A stretch of 28,096 nt of DNA, from contig NZ_DDOV01000099.1 in the NCBI RefSeq assembly GCF_002341865.1, positions 1-28,096 of the forward strand. Reading direction: 5' to 3'. This stretch comes from Clostridium sp. UBA2485 (GTDB lineage: Bacteria; Bacillota; Clostridia; Clostridiales; Clostridiaceae). Both the position numbers and the translations under genes were made by a program. Below, one piece after another: positions 6,672 to 14,887 of the stretch. The notes beneath the pieces were generated by a model. The model saw only the letters and a program-made list of their open reading frames with translations, was not told where the DNA came from and did no database searches. Each line of letters starts with the position of its first letter. The first letter of the stretch is position 1.

Positions 6672-8729
6672 TTAACTATATATATCTGAAAATTCTATTT
6701 GAATTTTTTCTACGTTATAATCATGAGCACAATTATGTTCAATAATTTTAGGCTGTTTTTTGGACAATATATTTGGAAGTTCTACTATAAATTCACTACC
6801 ATGTCCTTCTTTGCTTTTAACAGAAACTTGTCCACCATGAGCCTCAACAATTGATTTTACCAATGATAATCCTATGCCACTTCCTTCATGGTTTCTTGTA
6901 AATAATGGATCACTTTGAACAAATCTTTCAAATATACTCTCCTGCATTTCTTCTGAAATACCTATTCCATCATCTTTTACAGATATTTCTATAGTTTCTC
7001 CCTTATCATAAATACTTACCCATATATGCCCACATTCTTTAGAAAATTTAATAGCGTTAGATAACAAATTCAATATGACTCTTTCCATATTTTCTCTATC
7101 TATTCCAATTATTTTTTCTTCTATATCTGTATCAAAAATTAAACTTAAACCCTTGCTTTCAATATAATCTACTGTTGACATAGTAATATCCTCAACTACT
7201 TTCACTATGTCATAGTTTCCAAAACCCATTTTTAGATATCCAACTTCTATTCTAGTAATATCTATTAAGTTATTTATAAGTCTTAATAACCTATAACAAT
7301 TTTGCTTCATTACAGATAAATATCTCTTAGTTGTTGATTCCTCTCCAACTAAACCGTTTTCCCTATGCTTATGCTGAAGCAATTGCACAACACTTAATAT
7401 GATATTTAAAGGTGTTTTTAATTCATGAGAAACATTAGCTATAAATTCAGTTTTAAGTCTATCATATTTTAAAGCTTGCTCTAGCTTATATTTATCTCTT
7501 TGTGCATTCTTTCTTTCTGTAACATCATAAATAACTATAATAGCAGATAAGCTGTCTTCGAATATAAAAGGCGATGCCCCTACTTCTACCTCTAATTCAG
7601 TTCCATCAGCTCTCATTAAACTTAATTGTCTAAATTCTATCTGTTTTAATTCATTAAATATATGATCTCCCATTTCATACATTAAATGCTTATACTCATC
7701 TGGTATATATTTGGAAGCATTACTATTTATCACGTCATTCATAGATTTTTCATTAAGCATATTTACGAGTGATTCATTAACAAACGTAATTTTTCCATTA
7801 TTGAGAATAGCTACTCCGTAAGGTAAAAATGCTAATAACCTTTTATAATATTCCTCATTTTTTATAAGCTTTTCTTCCATATGAACCCTTTTGCTTATGT
7901 CTTTAGCTATTAACACACTAAATTCTTCATCATTCTCAAAGAAGGACATTGAAAATATATCTCCATATACTTCTTTGCCATCATAAGTTTTAAGCTTAAC
8001 TTGTGATATCGGAAGCTGACTCTTTGAATGATTAAGTTCAGAAAAAATACTTCTATAATCTAATTTTAATGTCGAATCAAAGGTTATTAAGTCGTAAAAT
8101 TTTTTACCTATTATCTCTTCTTCACTGTTTACATTTAAAAAATGCTGTGCTTCTTTATTTGCAAAAATAATTTCTTCATCCTTTTTAATGATAATTATAT
8201 TTGGAGAATATACCAAAATTTTTCTCATCATATCGCAGTTTAATGAACTGCAACTTTTTCCTAAATTCTCTATATCTTCTTTACTTTTATAAATATGTTG
8301 AAGCTTTTCATCCTCTTTTATTACCTTATTTATAGAGTTTATGTATGTTTTACTATTATACTGTTCCTCTTCTATTGATGAAATTTTCTGCATAATTATT
8401 ATAAAAGCATTTTCTTCATTATACTTAATATTCCTAGATATAATACTAAACTTTCCCTTTTCTCCTGATTCAAAGATTATATTTTTTGTGACCTTATTTA
8501 AAATATTGTTTTTTCTTAAGGTACCGTAATCTATAACTATTCCGTCACTACTATCAATAGTCATAACTTCATATAGCAACTGCTTTTCTATATCTACAAA
8601 GTTATTGTATCCTATTAAGTTGCTAGCTATTGTATTGCAATATAAAAGCTTGTCATTCTCACCTAAAATTATTACAGCTTCTGATAAGAACTCAAATAAC
8701 TCTATATCTTTGCTTTCTGTTAAAACCAT
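6672..8729 (-). CDS. Soluble PAS-domain sensor histidine kinase, orphan
   Basis: 685 residues with no membrane segment. Three PAS-like domains are visible: about 11-120, 168-280 and 293-405, each with the N-x-x-x-x-x-x-G/N core pattern. Then come the phosphoacceptor domain with H435 (NVSHELKTPLN), the N box NLLSNAIKF (554-562), the G1 box DDGIGI and the G2 box GSGIGLSLV. The kinase core is intact. No receiver domain or neighbouring response regulator is present. Cytoplasmic orphan PAS kinases of this form in clostridia often phosphorylate Spo0A directly at the start of sporulation; that role is an inference here. The ATG at 8729 has an adjacent GAGAGG and a GGGGG about 12 nt further upstream. 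The last codons run up to the edge of repeat copy A. Confidence 0.9.
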   Translation of the reverse strand: MVLTESKDIELFEFLSEAVIILGENDKLLYCNTIASNLIGYNNFVDIEKQLLYEVMTIDSSDGIVIDYGTLRKNNILNKVTKNIIFESGEKGKFSIISRNIKYNEENAFIIIMQKISSIEEEQYNSKTYINSINKVIKEDEKLQHIYKSKEDIENLGKSCSSLNCDMMRKILVYSPNIIIIKKDEEIIFANKEAQHFLNVNSEEEIIGKKFYDLITFDSTLKLDYRSIFSELNHSKSQLPISQVKLKTYDGKEVYGDIFSMSFFENDEEFSVLIAKDISKRVHMEEKLIKNEEYYKRLLAFLPYGVAILNNGKITFVNESLVNMLNEKSMNDVINSNASKYIPDEYKHLMYEMGDHIFNELKQIEFRQLSLMRADGTELEVEVGASPFIFEDSLSAIIVIYDVTERKNAQRDKYKLEQALKYDRLKTEFIANVSHELKTPLNIILSVVQLLQHKHRENGLVGEESTTKRYLSVMKQNCYRLLRLINNLIDITRIEVGYLKMGFGNYDIVKVVEDITMSTVDYIESKGLSLIFDTDIEEKIIGIDRENMERVILNLLSNAIKFSKECGHIWVSIYDKGETIEISVKDDGIGISEEMQESIFERFVQSDPLFTRNHEGSGIGLSLVKSIVEAHGGQVSVKSKEGHGSEFIVELPNILSKKQPKIIEHNCAHDYNVEKIQIEFSDIYS

Positions 8730-8977
8730 ATCCTCTCGGCCCCCACATAGTATTTAATTATATTACGACTATGAAATATCATATTTTTATAACATATTAT
8801 ATTTTACAATAAAATTAACAATGTACTTAGAAAAATTTTTATCTATTTTTCAACATTTTTTTCGCTGTTTATCGAAATTTGTATTATAATTATAGTATCG
8901 ATATTTTAAAAAAATAATTTTTAGATTCAAATTTGTAGTAATATAAAAATATAATAATAAAAGTAGGAGTTTATATT

Positions 8978-9994
8978 ATGAAAAAAAATAAGAGTATTAA
9001 GAAAATAATATTTATAACTTTATCTGTTTTATTACTGTGTTTAGGTGCAGTTTATGTTTATAGTTATTCATTATTAGATAAAATTAAAACAGTAGACTTT
9101 ACCAATGACAAAAAAGAACTTGGAATAAATACTGAAAAAATTAAACCTAAGAATAATGATAGCGACGGTAACATTGATCATACTGAAGGCATTACTAATA
9201 TAGCAATATTTGGTATTGATAGTAGGTCTACAGAAGATAAAGGTCGTTCAGATGCTATTATGATACTTACTGTAGATACAAAGCATAATAAGCTTAAACT
9301 TACTTCTTTAATGAGAGATTCCTATGTGAACATAGAAAATCGTGGATATGATAAACTAAATCATGCTTATGCTTATGGTGGACCATTATTAGCTATTAAG
9401 ACTATCAATCAAAACTTTGGTACAGACATATCGGATTATGTAGCAGTTAATTTTGAATCAGTAGTTGACGTAATAGATTATTTCGGAGGTATTGAACTTG
9501 AAGTAACAGCTGAAGAAGCAGATCTAATAAATAAATATCAAAGTGATGCTTCTCAAATTACAGGTAAACAAGTAGATACTTTGTATGGATCTGGAAAAGT
9601 TAAATTAAGTGGTATGCAAGCCTTATCTTATAGTAGAATTAGAGCCTTAGATGACGGAGATTTTGCTAGAACACAAAGACAAAGAAAAGTTTTAGAAACC
9701 ACTTTAAATAAAGCATTAAAGTCTGATGTAGCACAACTTCCAAAAACTATCTCTAGTATTGCACCTATGCTTACTACAAGCTTAACAAAAACAGAAATGA
9801 TGTCTTTAGGAACTTCTGTACTTAAATCTGGCATAGCCTTAGAGCAACAGCGTTTTCCAGTGGATGGATATTGCAAATCTGAGATTATTGATGATGTATG
9901 GTATTTAAAATTTGATGAAGAAGAAACTGTAAATCAAATGATTGATTACTTATTCTTTGATATAGCACCAAAACCTAAGGATCCATTATTCTAA
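8978..9994 (+). CDS. LytR-CpsA-Psr (LCP) cell-wall polymer ligase
   Basis: LCP enzymes transfer anionic glycopolymers such as teichoic acids from their lipid carrier onto peptidoglycan outside the membrane. This 338-residue protein has a short basic N-terminus, one membrane anchor (about residues 8-30) and an extracellular LCP domain. Visible signatures are the GIDSR motif, RSDAIMILTVD, LTSLMRDSYVNI, KLNHAYAYGG, VDVIDYFGGIELEV, and the end motif GMQALSYSRIR...DFARTQRQRKVL with the arginines that bind the pyrophosphate. AGGAG lies 11 nt upstream of the ATG. A double terminator follows. The neighbouring minus-strand manA-galU genes supply sugar precursors for surface polymers, which fits. Confidence 0.94.
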   Translation: MKKNKSIKKIIFITLSVLLLCLGAVYVYSYSLLDKIKTVDFTNDKKELGINTEKIKPKNNDSDGNIDHTEGITNIAIFGIDSRSTEDKGRSDAIMILTVDTKHNKLKLTSLMRDSYVNIENRGYDKLNHAYAYGGPLLAIKTINQNFGTDISDYVAVNFESVVDVIDYFGGIELEVTAEEADLINKYQSDASQITGKQVDTLYGSGKVKLSGMQALSYSRIRALDDGDFARTQRQRKVLETTLNKALKSDVAQLPKTISSIAPMLTTSLTKTEMMSLGTSVLKSGIALEQQRFPVDGYCKSEIIDDVWYLKFDEEETVNQMIDYLFFDIAPKPKDPLF

Positions 9995-10023
9995 AAAAAG
10001 TGTGACAAATTGTCACACTTTTT
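9995..10023 (+). terminator. Terminator of the LCP gene
   Basis: A 13-bp perfect stem AAAAAGTGTGACA/TGTCACACTTTTT (9995-10007 with 10011-10023) directly after the stop codon, ending in a T-run. Confidence 0.85.
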
Positions 10024-10050
10024 AAACTCATCATTTAATTTTCTCTTCAA

Positions 10051-10087
10051 TTAATAAAACCGTAGCTAAAAGTTACGGTTTTATTAA
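10051..10087. terminator. Bidirectional terminator between converging operons
   Basis: A 14-bp perfect stem (TTAATAAAACCGTA, 10051-10064, with 10074-10087) with T-runs on both sides. It serves the LCP gene and the oppositely transcribed manA-galU operon. Confidence 0.8.
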
Positions 10088-10171
10088 TATATAATTAGCA
10101 AATATTAAATTGTTATTATTAACACTTTAATACAATTTTAAACTTTCAATTCTAATGATAATTATCTAGTA

Positions 10172-10357
10172 TCAATTAACTATTGGCAATGTGTCAACTT
10201 TTTTATGTTGACATCTCTTACAAACTTTTATTTTGCTTCCGTCTTCTAAAGTTATATCATATAAAACTTTTATTCTTTCAGCTTTGCATATAGGACAAGT
10301 TCCTCTACCTCTAGATGGTAATTTCCATAATGCTTTTCCACGATATTGTTTTCCCAT
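10172..10357 (-). CDS. Small zinc-ribbon protein of unknown function
   Basis: 61 residues, strongly basic at the N-terminus (MGKQYRGKALWKLPSRGRG). Two CxxC pairs (C21/C24 in CPIC and C46/C49 in CKRC) are spaced as in a zinc ribbon, separated by a short beta-hairpin-like DITLEDGSKIKV segment. A GTGGGGGA lies about 7 nt before the ATG. It starts 76 nt after the galU stop on the same strand with no hairpin between, so it may be the third gene of that operon. I do not recognise a specific family. An RNA- or ribosome-associated role is possible from the fold and charge but is not shown. Confidence 0.75.
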   Translation of the reverse strand: MGKQYRGKALWKLPSRGRGTCPICKAERIKVLYDITLEDGSKIKVCKRCQHKKVDTLPIVN

Positions 10358-10433
10358 TTTAATTCCCCCACTTTACTTTTATAGTTTATTTTCTTTTCTA
10401 TAAAATATTATTGCTTATGGGGTAATTTTATGA

Positions 10434-11300
10434 CTATGATTTAACTATACTTTTTAAATAATCCATAAAATTTTCTCTTAATTCTTCTCTTTTTAGTGCA
10501 TATTCTACTGTAGCTTGTAAAAATCCTAGTTTATCACCTACGTCATACCTTCTTCCGTCAAAAATATAGGCATACATATCTTCTTTAGATATAAGAGTTT
10601 TTAGTGCATCTGTTAACTGAATTTCCCCACCCTTACCTGGTTTCGTATTTTCTAAGATTTCAAATATAGTTGGGTTTATTATATATCTTCCCAATATAGC
10701 CACATTAGAAGGTGCTTCCTCCACTTTAGGCTTTTCAATTAAATCCTCTACTTTATAAAGTCTATCAGAAAGCTTTATTCCCTTAACTATACCATATTTA
10801 TTAGTATCTTCTTTATTTACTTGTTGTACTCCCAATATTGTACAATTATATTTTTCATATTCATCTATAAGCTGCTTTAAACAAGGAGTTTTACTATCTA
10901 CTACATCATCTCCTAAAAGCACTGCAAAAGGCTCATTCTTAGCAAAGATTTTAGCACAAGAAATAGCATGACCTAACCCCTTAGGTTCTTTTTGCCTTAC
11001 ATAATATATGTTTACTAAATTTGTTATATCATTTACTAATTTTAACAAATCTTCTTTGCCACTATTTTTTAAGTTCAACTCTAACTCAACAGCTCTATCA
11101 AAGTGATCTTCAATAGACTTTTTATTGTGTCCTGTTATTATAAGTATTTCTTCAATTCCAGCTTCCACTGCTTCCTCTATAATATATTGAATTGTAGGTT
11201 TATCAACTATAGGTAACATCTCTTTTGGCATTGCCTTAGTTGCAGGCAAAAACCTAGTTCCTAGTCCTGCTGCTGGAATAATAGCTTTTTTAACTTTCAT
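10434..11300 (-). CDS. galU: UTP-glucose-1-phosphate uridylyltransferase
   Basis: Makes UDP-glucose from UTP and glucose-1-phosphate. The 288 residues start KKAIIPAAGLGTRFLPATKA and MPKEMLPIVDKP, the nucleotide-binding signature of GalU/GtaB. Later come VLLGDDVVDS (metal-binding aspartate), VEDLIEKPKVEEAPSN (the conserved glutamate-lysine) and GEIQLTDAL. The length matches the family (about 290). GGAGG lies 9 nt before the ATG. The manA stop is 18 nt upstream, so the two are co-transcribed. UDP-glucose feeds wall polymer and glycolipid synthesis. Confidence 0.96.
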   Translation of the reverse strand: MKVKKAIIPAAGLGTRFLPATKAMPKEMLPIVDKPTIQYIIEEAVEAGIEEILIITGHNKKSIEDHFDRAVELELNLKNSGKEDLLKLVNDITNLVNIYYVRQKEPKGLGHAISCAKIFAKNEPFAVLLGDDVVDSKTPCLKQLIDEYEKYNCTILGVQQVNKEDTNKYGIVKGIKLSDRLYKVEDLIEKPKVEEAPSNVAILGRYIINPTIFEILENTKPGKGGEIQLTDALKTLISKEDMYAYIFDGRRYDVGDKLGFLQATVEYALKREELRENFMDYLKSIVKS

Positions 11301-11318
11301 ATATAACTCCTCCTAAAT

Positions 11319-12254
11319 CTATACATTCATGATTATTTTAAGAATTGTTAAATCACCACTTATATAGTATTTCCCTAAAGTAGCTGGTATTAATACAACT
11401 TCTCCACTATTCAGCCACTCTTCACTATTATTATAAGCTACAACGCCTTTTCCTTCTATACAAATGTATACATAAAAGCTTTCCTCACAACTTTCCTGTT
11501 CTAAAATATTATTTATTTCATATTTTTCCACAGAAAAATACTCCATATCCCCATAATTAATTTTATTATATCCTTTAAAATTTTCTTTACTTTCTTTTAA
11601 CCGCTCTCCTACTATGTCTAAATTTATTACATCTAAAGCCTTATTTACATGAATTTCCCTTCCCCTATTATAATCATAAACCCTATATGTTACATCACTA
11701 CTTTGCTGAATTTCCACTAGTACTATTCCATTTCCTATAGCATGAAGCAATCCAGCATTGACATAGTAAGCCTCTCCCTCTTTTACTTTAATTATATTTA
11801 AATATTTTTCCAGATCTCCACTAATTACTCCACTTTTAAATTCCTCTTTACTACAAGCTCTATTTCCAAGAATTATATTAGAACCTTCCTCTGCTTTAAG
11901 TATATACCATAACTCTGACTTACCATTTTCATTTTCTACAGCTCTAGCGTATTCATTATTAGGATGTACTTGTATAGATAAATTATCTTCTGCACTTATA
12001 AATTTTATAAGTATAGGAAAATTTTCTAAATCTATATTTCCTCCTAACAGCTTCTCTCCTTCAATTTCTATAATCTCTTTTAAAGTTCTTCCTTTATAAA
12101 TTCCATTTTCTATTATACTTAATCCATTTTTATGACAAGATAGCTCCCAACTTTCACCTATATTTCCTCTAGGAAGATCTTTTTTAAACTTTTCCAGTCC
12201 ACGTCCTCCCCATATCTTTTCAAAGTAAACAGGCTTGAATTTTAATGGATACAT
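11319..12254 (-). CDS. manA: Mannose-6-phosphate isomerase, class I
   Basis: Interconverts mannose-6-phosphate and fructose-6-phosphate. 311 residues, the short Firmicute form. Zinc-site signatures are visible: IQVHPNNEYA (Q and H ligands), KSELWYIL (E ligand) and VNAGLLHAIGNGIVLVEIQQSSDVTYRVYD (H ligand, then the arginine-containing active-site strand). The start MYPLKFKPVYFEKIWGGRGL is the usual opening. The ribosome site AGGGGGAGGG is very strong. It is the first gene of an operon with galU and the zinc-ribbon gene, and a 36-bp perfect palindrome lies 97 bp upstream. Confidence 0.95.
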   Translation of the reverse strand: MYPLKFKPVYFEKIWGGRGLEKFKKDLPRGNIGESWELSCHKNGLSIIENGIYKGRTLKEIIEIEGEKLLGGNIDLENFPILIKFISAEDNLSIQVHPNNEYARAVENENGKSELWYILKAEEGSNIILGNRACSKEEFKSGVISGDLEKYLNIIKVKEGEAYYVNAGLLHAIGNGIVLVEIQQSSDVTYRVYDYNRGREIHVNKALDVINLDIVGERLKESKENFKGYNKINYGDMEYFSVEKYEINNILEQESCEESFYVYICIEGKGVVAYNNSEEWLNSGEVVLIPATLGKYYISGDLTILKIIMNV

Positions 12255-12350
12255 GCCCTCCCCCTTATAAATTGCTTACAACTATAAAACTAGCTTAAAG
12301 ATTTTATTATTAGCACAATAATTATGGATATTTATCAATTTAATAATTTA

Positions 12351-12386
12351 AATAGGCTATCAAATCATATGATTTGATAGCCTATT
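12351..12386. other. 36-bp perfect palindrome between yihY and manA
   Basis: AATAGGCTATCAAATCAT (12351-12368) is followed immediately by its exact complement, with no loop. It may be the terminator of the YihY gene, which stops at 12416 on the minus strand, but neither side has a clear T-run. It could equally be an operator upstream of manA. Confidence 0.6.
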
Positions 12387-12415
12387 AATAATATATTCCC
12401 TTATAAAATATAAAA

Positions 12416-13252
12416 TTACTTGATAGACAGTTTTCTTTTTAGTTCTTTTTCATGACTTAAAATAGCATTTAATTCTCCACCTAATAAAATTATTATAGAA
12501 GTTATATAAAGCCATATCATTAAAACTATAATAACTCCTATGCTACCATAAATAGCTGAATAGTTATTAAAGTTATTTACATAGTAGGAAAACCCTAAAC
12601 TTGAAATTATCCATCCTATAGTAGTGAAAATTGCTCCCGGCAAAACTTCTATCCATTTTAATTTTCTGCAAGGAATAAAATGATATATAGCCGCAAAAAC
12701 AAAAGTCATAGACACTAATGAAAATGGATATCTGAGCAGATGGACATAATTAAATAAGGCCAATTCTATGCCTAACCACTTCTTAATTGCATCACTTATC
12801 ATTTGACCAAAAACTAAAAAGCTCAATATAAATATAATTACAAATACTAGTCCAATCATAAAGATTACTGAAATCAAAAGTATTTTAAAATAACTTCTAG
12901 TTTCTTTTTCCTCATAAGCTCTATTTAGCCCATATATTATAGCCCTAAAAGCTCTAGATGCAGTATATAGGGTAAATATAAGTGAAAAAGATAATAATTC
13001 ACTATTTCTTGTTAGTAATACTTGTTTTACTGTATTTTCAACCAATACATATGCCTCTGTAGGCATTATGGTTTGAAGTGCCACTAAAACATTATTAGCA
13101 TCAAGTGAGCTATGTCCTAAAAGTGTTAGTAAAAATATTAAAAAGGGAAAAAAGGAAAGTAGCATATCGTAGGCTAATTGAGAAGCCAAAGCCGATACAT
13201 TATGCTGCTTATACTTTAAAATCATTTTGATTATATAATTAGTTATACACAT
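12416..13252 (-). CDS. YihY/UPF0761-family inner-membrane protein
   Basis: 278 residues with about six membrane segments. It has the family landmarks ALASQLAYDMLLSFFPFLIFLLTLL near the N-terminus, LYTASRAFRAIIYGLNRAY in the middle and the C-terminal GSIGVIIVLMIWLYITSIIILLGGELNAIL. The family was once named BrkB or ribonuclease BN, but that RNase activity belongs to another gene and the true function is unknown. AAGGAG lies 8 nt before the ATG. The nearest gene downstream on the same strand is manA, beyond a long palindrome, so it is probably transcribed on its own. Confidence 0.92.
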   Translation of the reverse strand: MCITNYIIKMILKYKQHNVSALASQLAYDMLLSFFPFLIFLLTLLGHSSLDANNVLVALQTIMPTEAYVLVENTVKQVLLTRNSELLSFSLIFTLYTASRAFRAIIYGLNRAYEEKETRSYFKILLISVIFMIGLVFVIIFILSFLVFGQMISDAIKKWLGIELALFNYVHLLRYPFSLVSMTFVFAAIYHFIPCRKLKWIEVLPGAIFTTIGWIISSLGFSYYVNNFNNYSAIYGSIGVIIVLMIWLYITSIIILLGGELNAILSHEKELKRKLSIK

Positions 13253-13414
13253 AACACACTCCTTATCTAGAAAAGCTGTCTAAAACCATTAAATAAATTA
13301 AGTCCTTATAATATAATGATACTATAATATATTTTTATTATAACATTCCTAAATTATTCTTATAGTATAATAAAGACATTTTTATAATACTCTTGGATAG
13401 AATAGTGTGGTGAC

Positions 13415-13776
13415 TTATAAATAAACTATCTAAAAAGTTAATTTATAACTAATTAACTACGCCATTAAATATTTCAATTGACAACTTAAAATAATGCACA
13501 ATTCAAAATTCACAATGCACAATTAAGGTTAAAATTAGTTTAATTAAACTAATTTCTTTAATAGATTTTTTAATAGTAATACAACTCCTAACTTTTATCA
13601 TAAAAACTAACTATATCACTTTAAAATAAATCAATTTTAAATTTCTCAGCTTCTGCTGAGAAATATCCACAATTGTGAATTTTACATTATGAATTGTGAA
13701 TTCAACAGTTTTAATTGTAATACTAAAACCATAAATATTTTACATATATATTAATTTTATAACCAGTATATATAAG
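13415..13776 (+). repeat. Structured intergenic repeat, copy B
   Basis: Core 13495-13705: the left end has AATTCACAATGCACAATTAAGG (13511-13528 region), the right end CACAATTGTGAATTT with a repeated GAATTGTGAATTC. Inner hairpins are AAATTAGTTT/AAACTAATTT and TTTCTCAGC/GCTGAGAAA. Less conserved arms shared with the copy at 26.7 kb extend to TATAAATAAACT on the left and ACCAGTATATATA on the right, giving about 360 bp. It fills most of the 558-bp gap between the YihY and nitrilase genes, in which I see no gene. Confidence 0.8.
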
Positions 13777-13810
13777 TTTTAGTTGTTAATTTTTAAAGGG
13801 AGAGATTTAT

Positions 13811-14617
13811 ATGAGATTAGCCTTAGCACAAATTAATATGGCTTGGGAAGAAAAAGAAAAAAATTTAAGATTATGCGAAACTTTTATATCTGAAGGAAAA
13901 GCTAAATCTGTAGATTTAATTCTTTTTCCTGAAATGACTTTAACAGGTTTTACAATGAATACAGAAAAATTAGGAGAAGATGATAATTTCTCTGTAAAAA
14001 GAATGAAACTTTTTGCAAAAAAATATAATATCGCCATTGGTTTTGGTCATATTGAAAAAGTATTATTAGAGAATAAAATTATGGGGAAAAATATTTATTC
14101 AATAATTTCAAACAATGGTGAACTATTAACTAGTTATAGTAAAATTCATCCTTTCTCTTTTGGTGAAGAAAGTTTTCATTATATAAGTGGAGAAAGAATA
14201 AATACATGTAATATAGATGATATAACTATTTCACCTTTTATTTGCTATGATTTAAGATTTCCTGAAATTTTTCAAATAGCTTCTAAAAATTCTCATCTCA
14301 TCACAGTAGCAGCTAATTGGCCTGAAAGCCGAATAGAACATTTTAAGATATTACTTAAAGCAAGGGCTATTGAAGCTCAATGCTATATTGCAGGAATAAA
14401 TCGTGTAGGAGAAGGAAATGGATTAATCTATAATGGTTGGTCCATGATAGTGGATCCCCTTGGAAGAGAATTATGTAATCTTAAAGACATAGAAGGACTG
14501 TTAATAGGAGAAATTGATAAAAAATTGGTTAATGAAGTAAGAGAAAATTTTAAATTAAAAAATGATAGAAAAGAAGAATTATACTATAAATTATTTAAAG
14601 AAACACTAAAAGATTAA
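13811..14617 (+). CDS. Carbon-nitrogen hydrolase (omega-amidase-like nitrilase family)
   Basis: 268 residues of a single nitrilase-fold domain that cleaves C-N bonds of amides. The catalytic triad is complete: E41 in LFPEMTLTGF, K111 in YSKIHPFSFGEE and C145 in FICYDLRFPEIF. The DLRFPE after the cysteine and the length fit the YafV/Nit2 omega-amidase branch, which hydrolyses alpha-ketoglutaramate in metabolite repair; the precise substrate is an inference. GGGAGAG lies 7 nt before the ATG. It stands alone between a repeat and its own terminator. Confidence 0.9.
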   Translation: MRLALAQINMAWEEKEKNLRLCETFISEGKAKSVDLILFPEMTLTGFTMNTEKLGEDDNFSVKRMKLFAKKYNIAIGFGHIEKVLLENKIMGKNIYSIISNNGELLTSYSKIHPFSFGEESFHYISGERINTCNIDDITISPFICYDLRFPEIFQIASKNSHLITVAANWPESRIEHFKILLKARAIEAQCYIAGINRVGEGNGLIYNGWSMIVDPLGRELCNLKDIEGLLIGEIDKKLVNEVRENFKLKNDRKEELYYKLFKETLKD

Positions 14618-14628
14618 GTATAAGAATT

Positions 14629-14668
14629 AAAAATGAAGAGTTGATCCGCAAATCAATTCTTCATTTTT
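14629..14668 (+). terminator. Terminator of the nitrilase-family gene
   Basis: AAAAATGAAGA (14629-14639) pairs with TCTTCATTTTT (14658-14668). An inner TTGAT/ATCAA continues the stem, and TATTTTTT follows. Confidence 0.85.
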
Positions 14669-14871
14669 ATTTTTTATAAGTATTTGGTATTAGATTTATA
14701 TCATACATTAAAAATTTTATTACTAATTATTCTTACATTTCAATCATATACTTAATATAAAATACAAGTTAGTCTTTAAAAATGACTTTCGGTCATAAAT
14801 ATTAGTATTTACTTAAATTATGGTTATACATATTTAATCTAATATTTTAAAAATATAATAATATTATTTCC

Positions 14872-14881
14872 TTAGGGGGTA
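14872..14881 (+). promoter_or_regulatory. Ribosome binding site complementary to the candidate small RNA
   Basis: TTAGGGGGTA lies 6 nt before the radical SAM start codon. The same 10 bases occur on the plus strand at 6149-6158, so the minus-strand transcript proposed there is perfectly complementary to this site. Confidence 0.5.
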
Positions 14882-14887
14882 TATGTA

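Noticed and set aside
10150..10168. Fur-box-like TGATAATTATC near the end of the zinc-ribbon gene
   Set aside because: It lacks the central base and outer arm of the 7-1-7 box and lies downstream of genes on that strand, not at a promoter.
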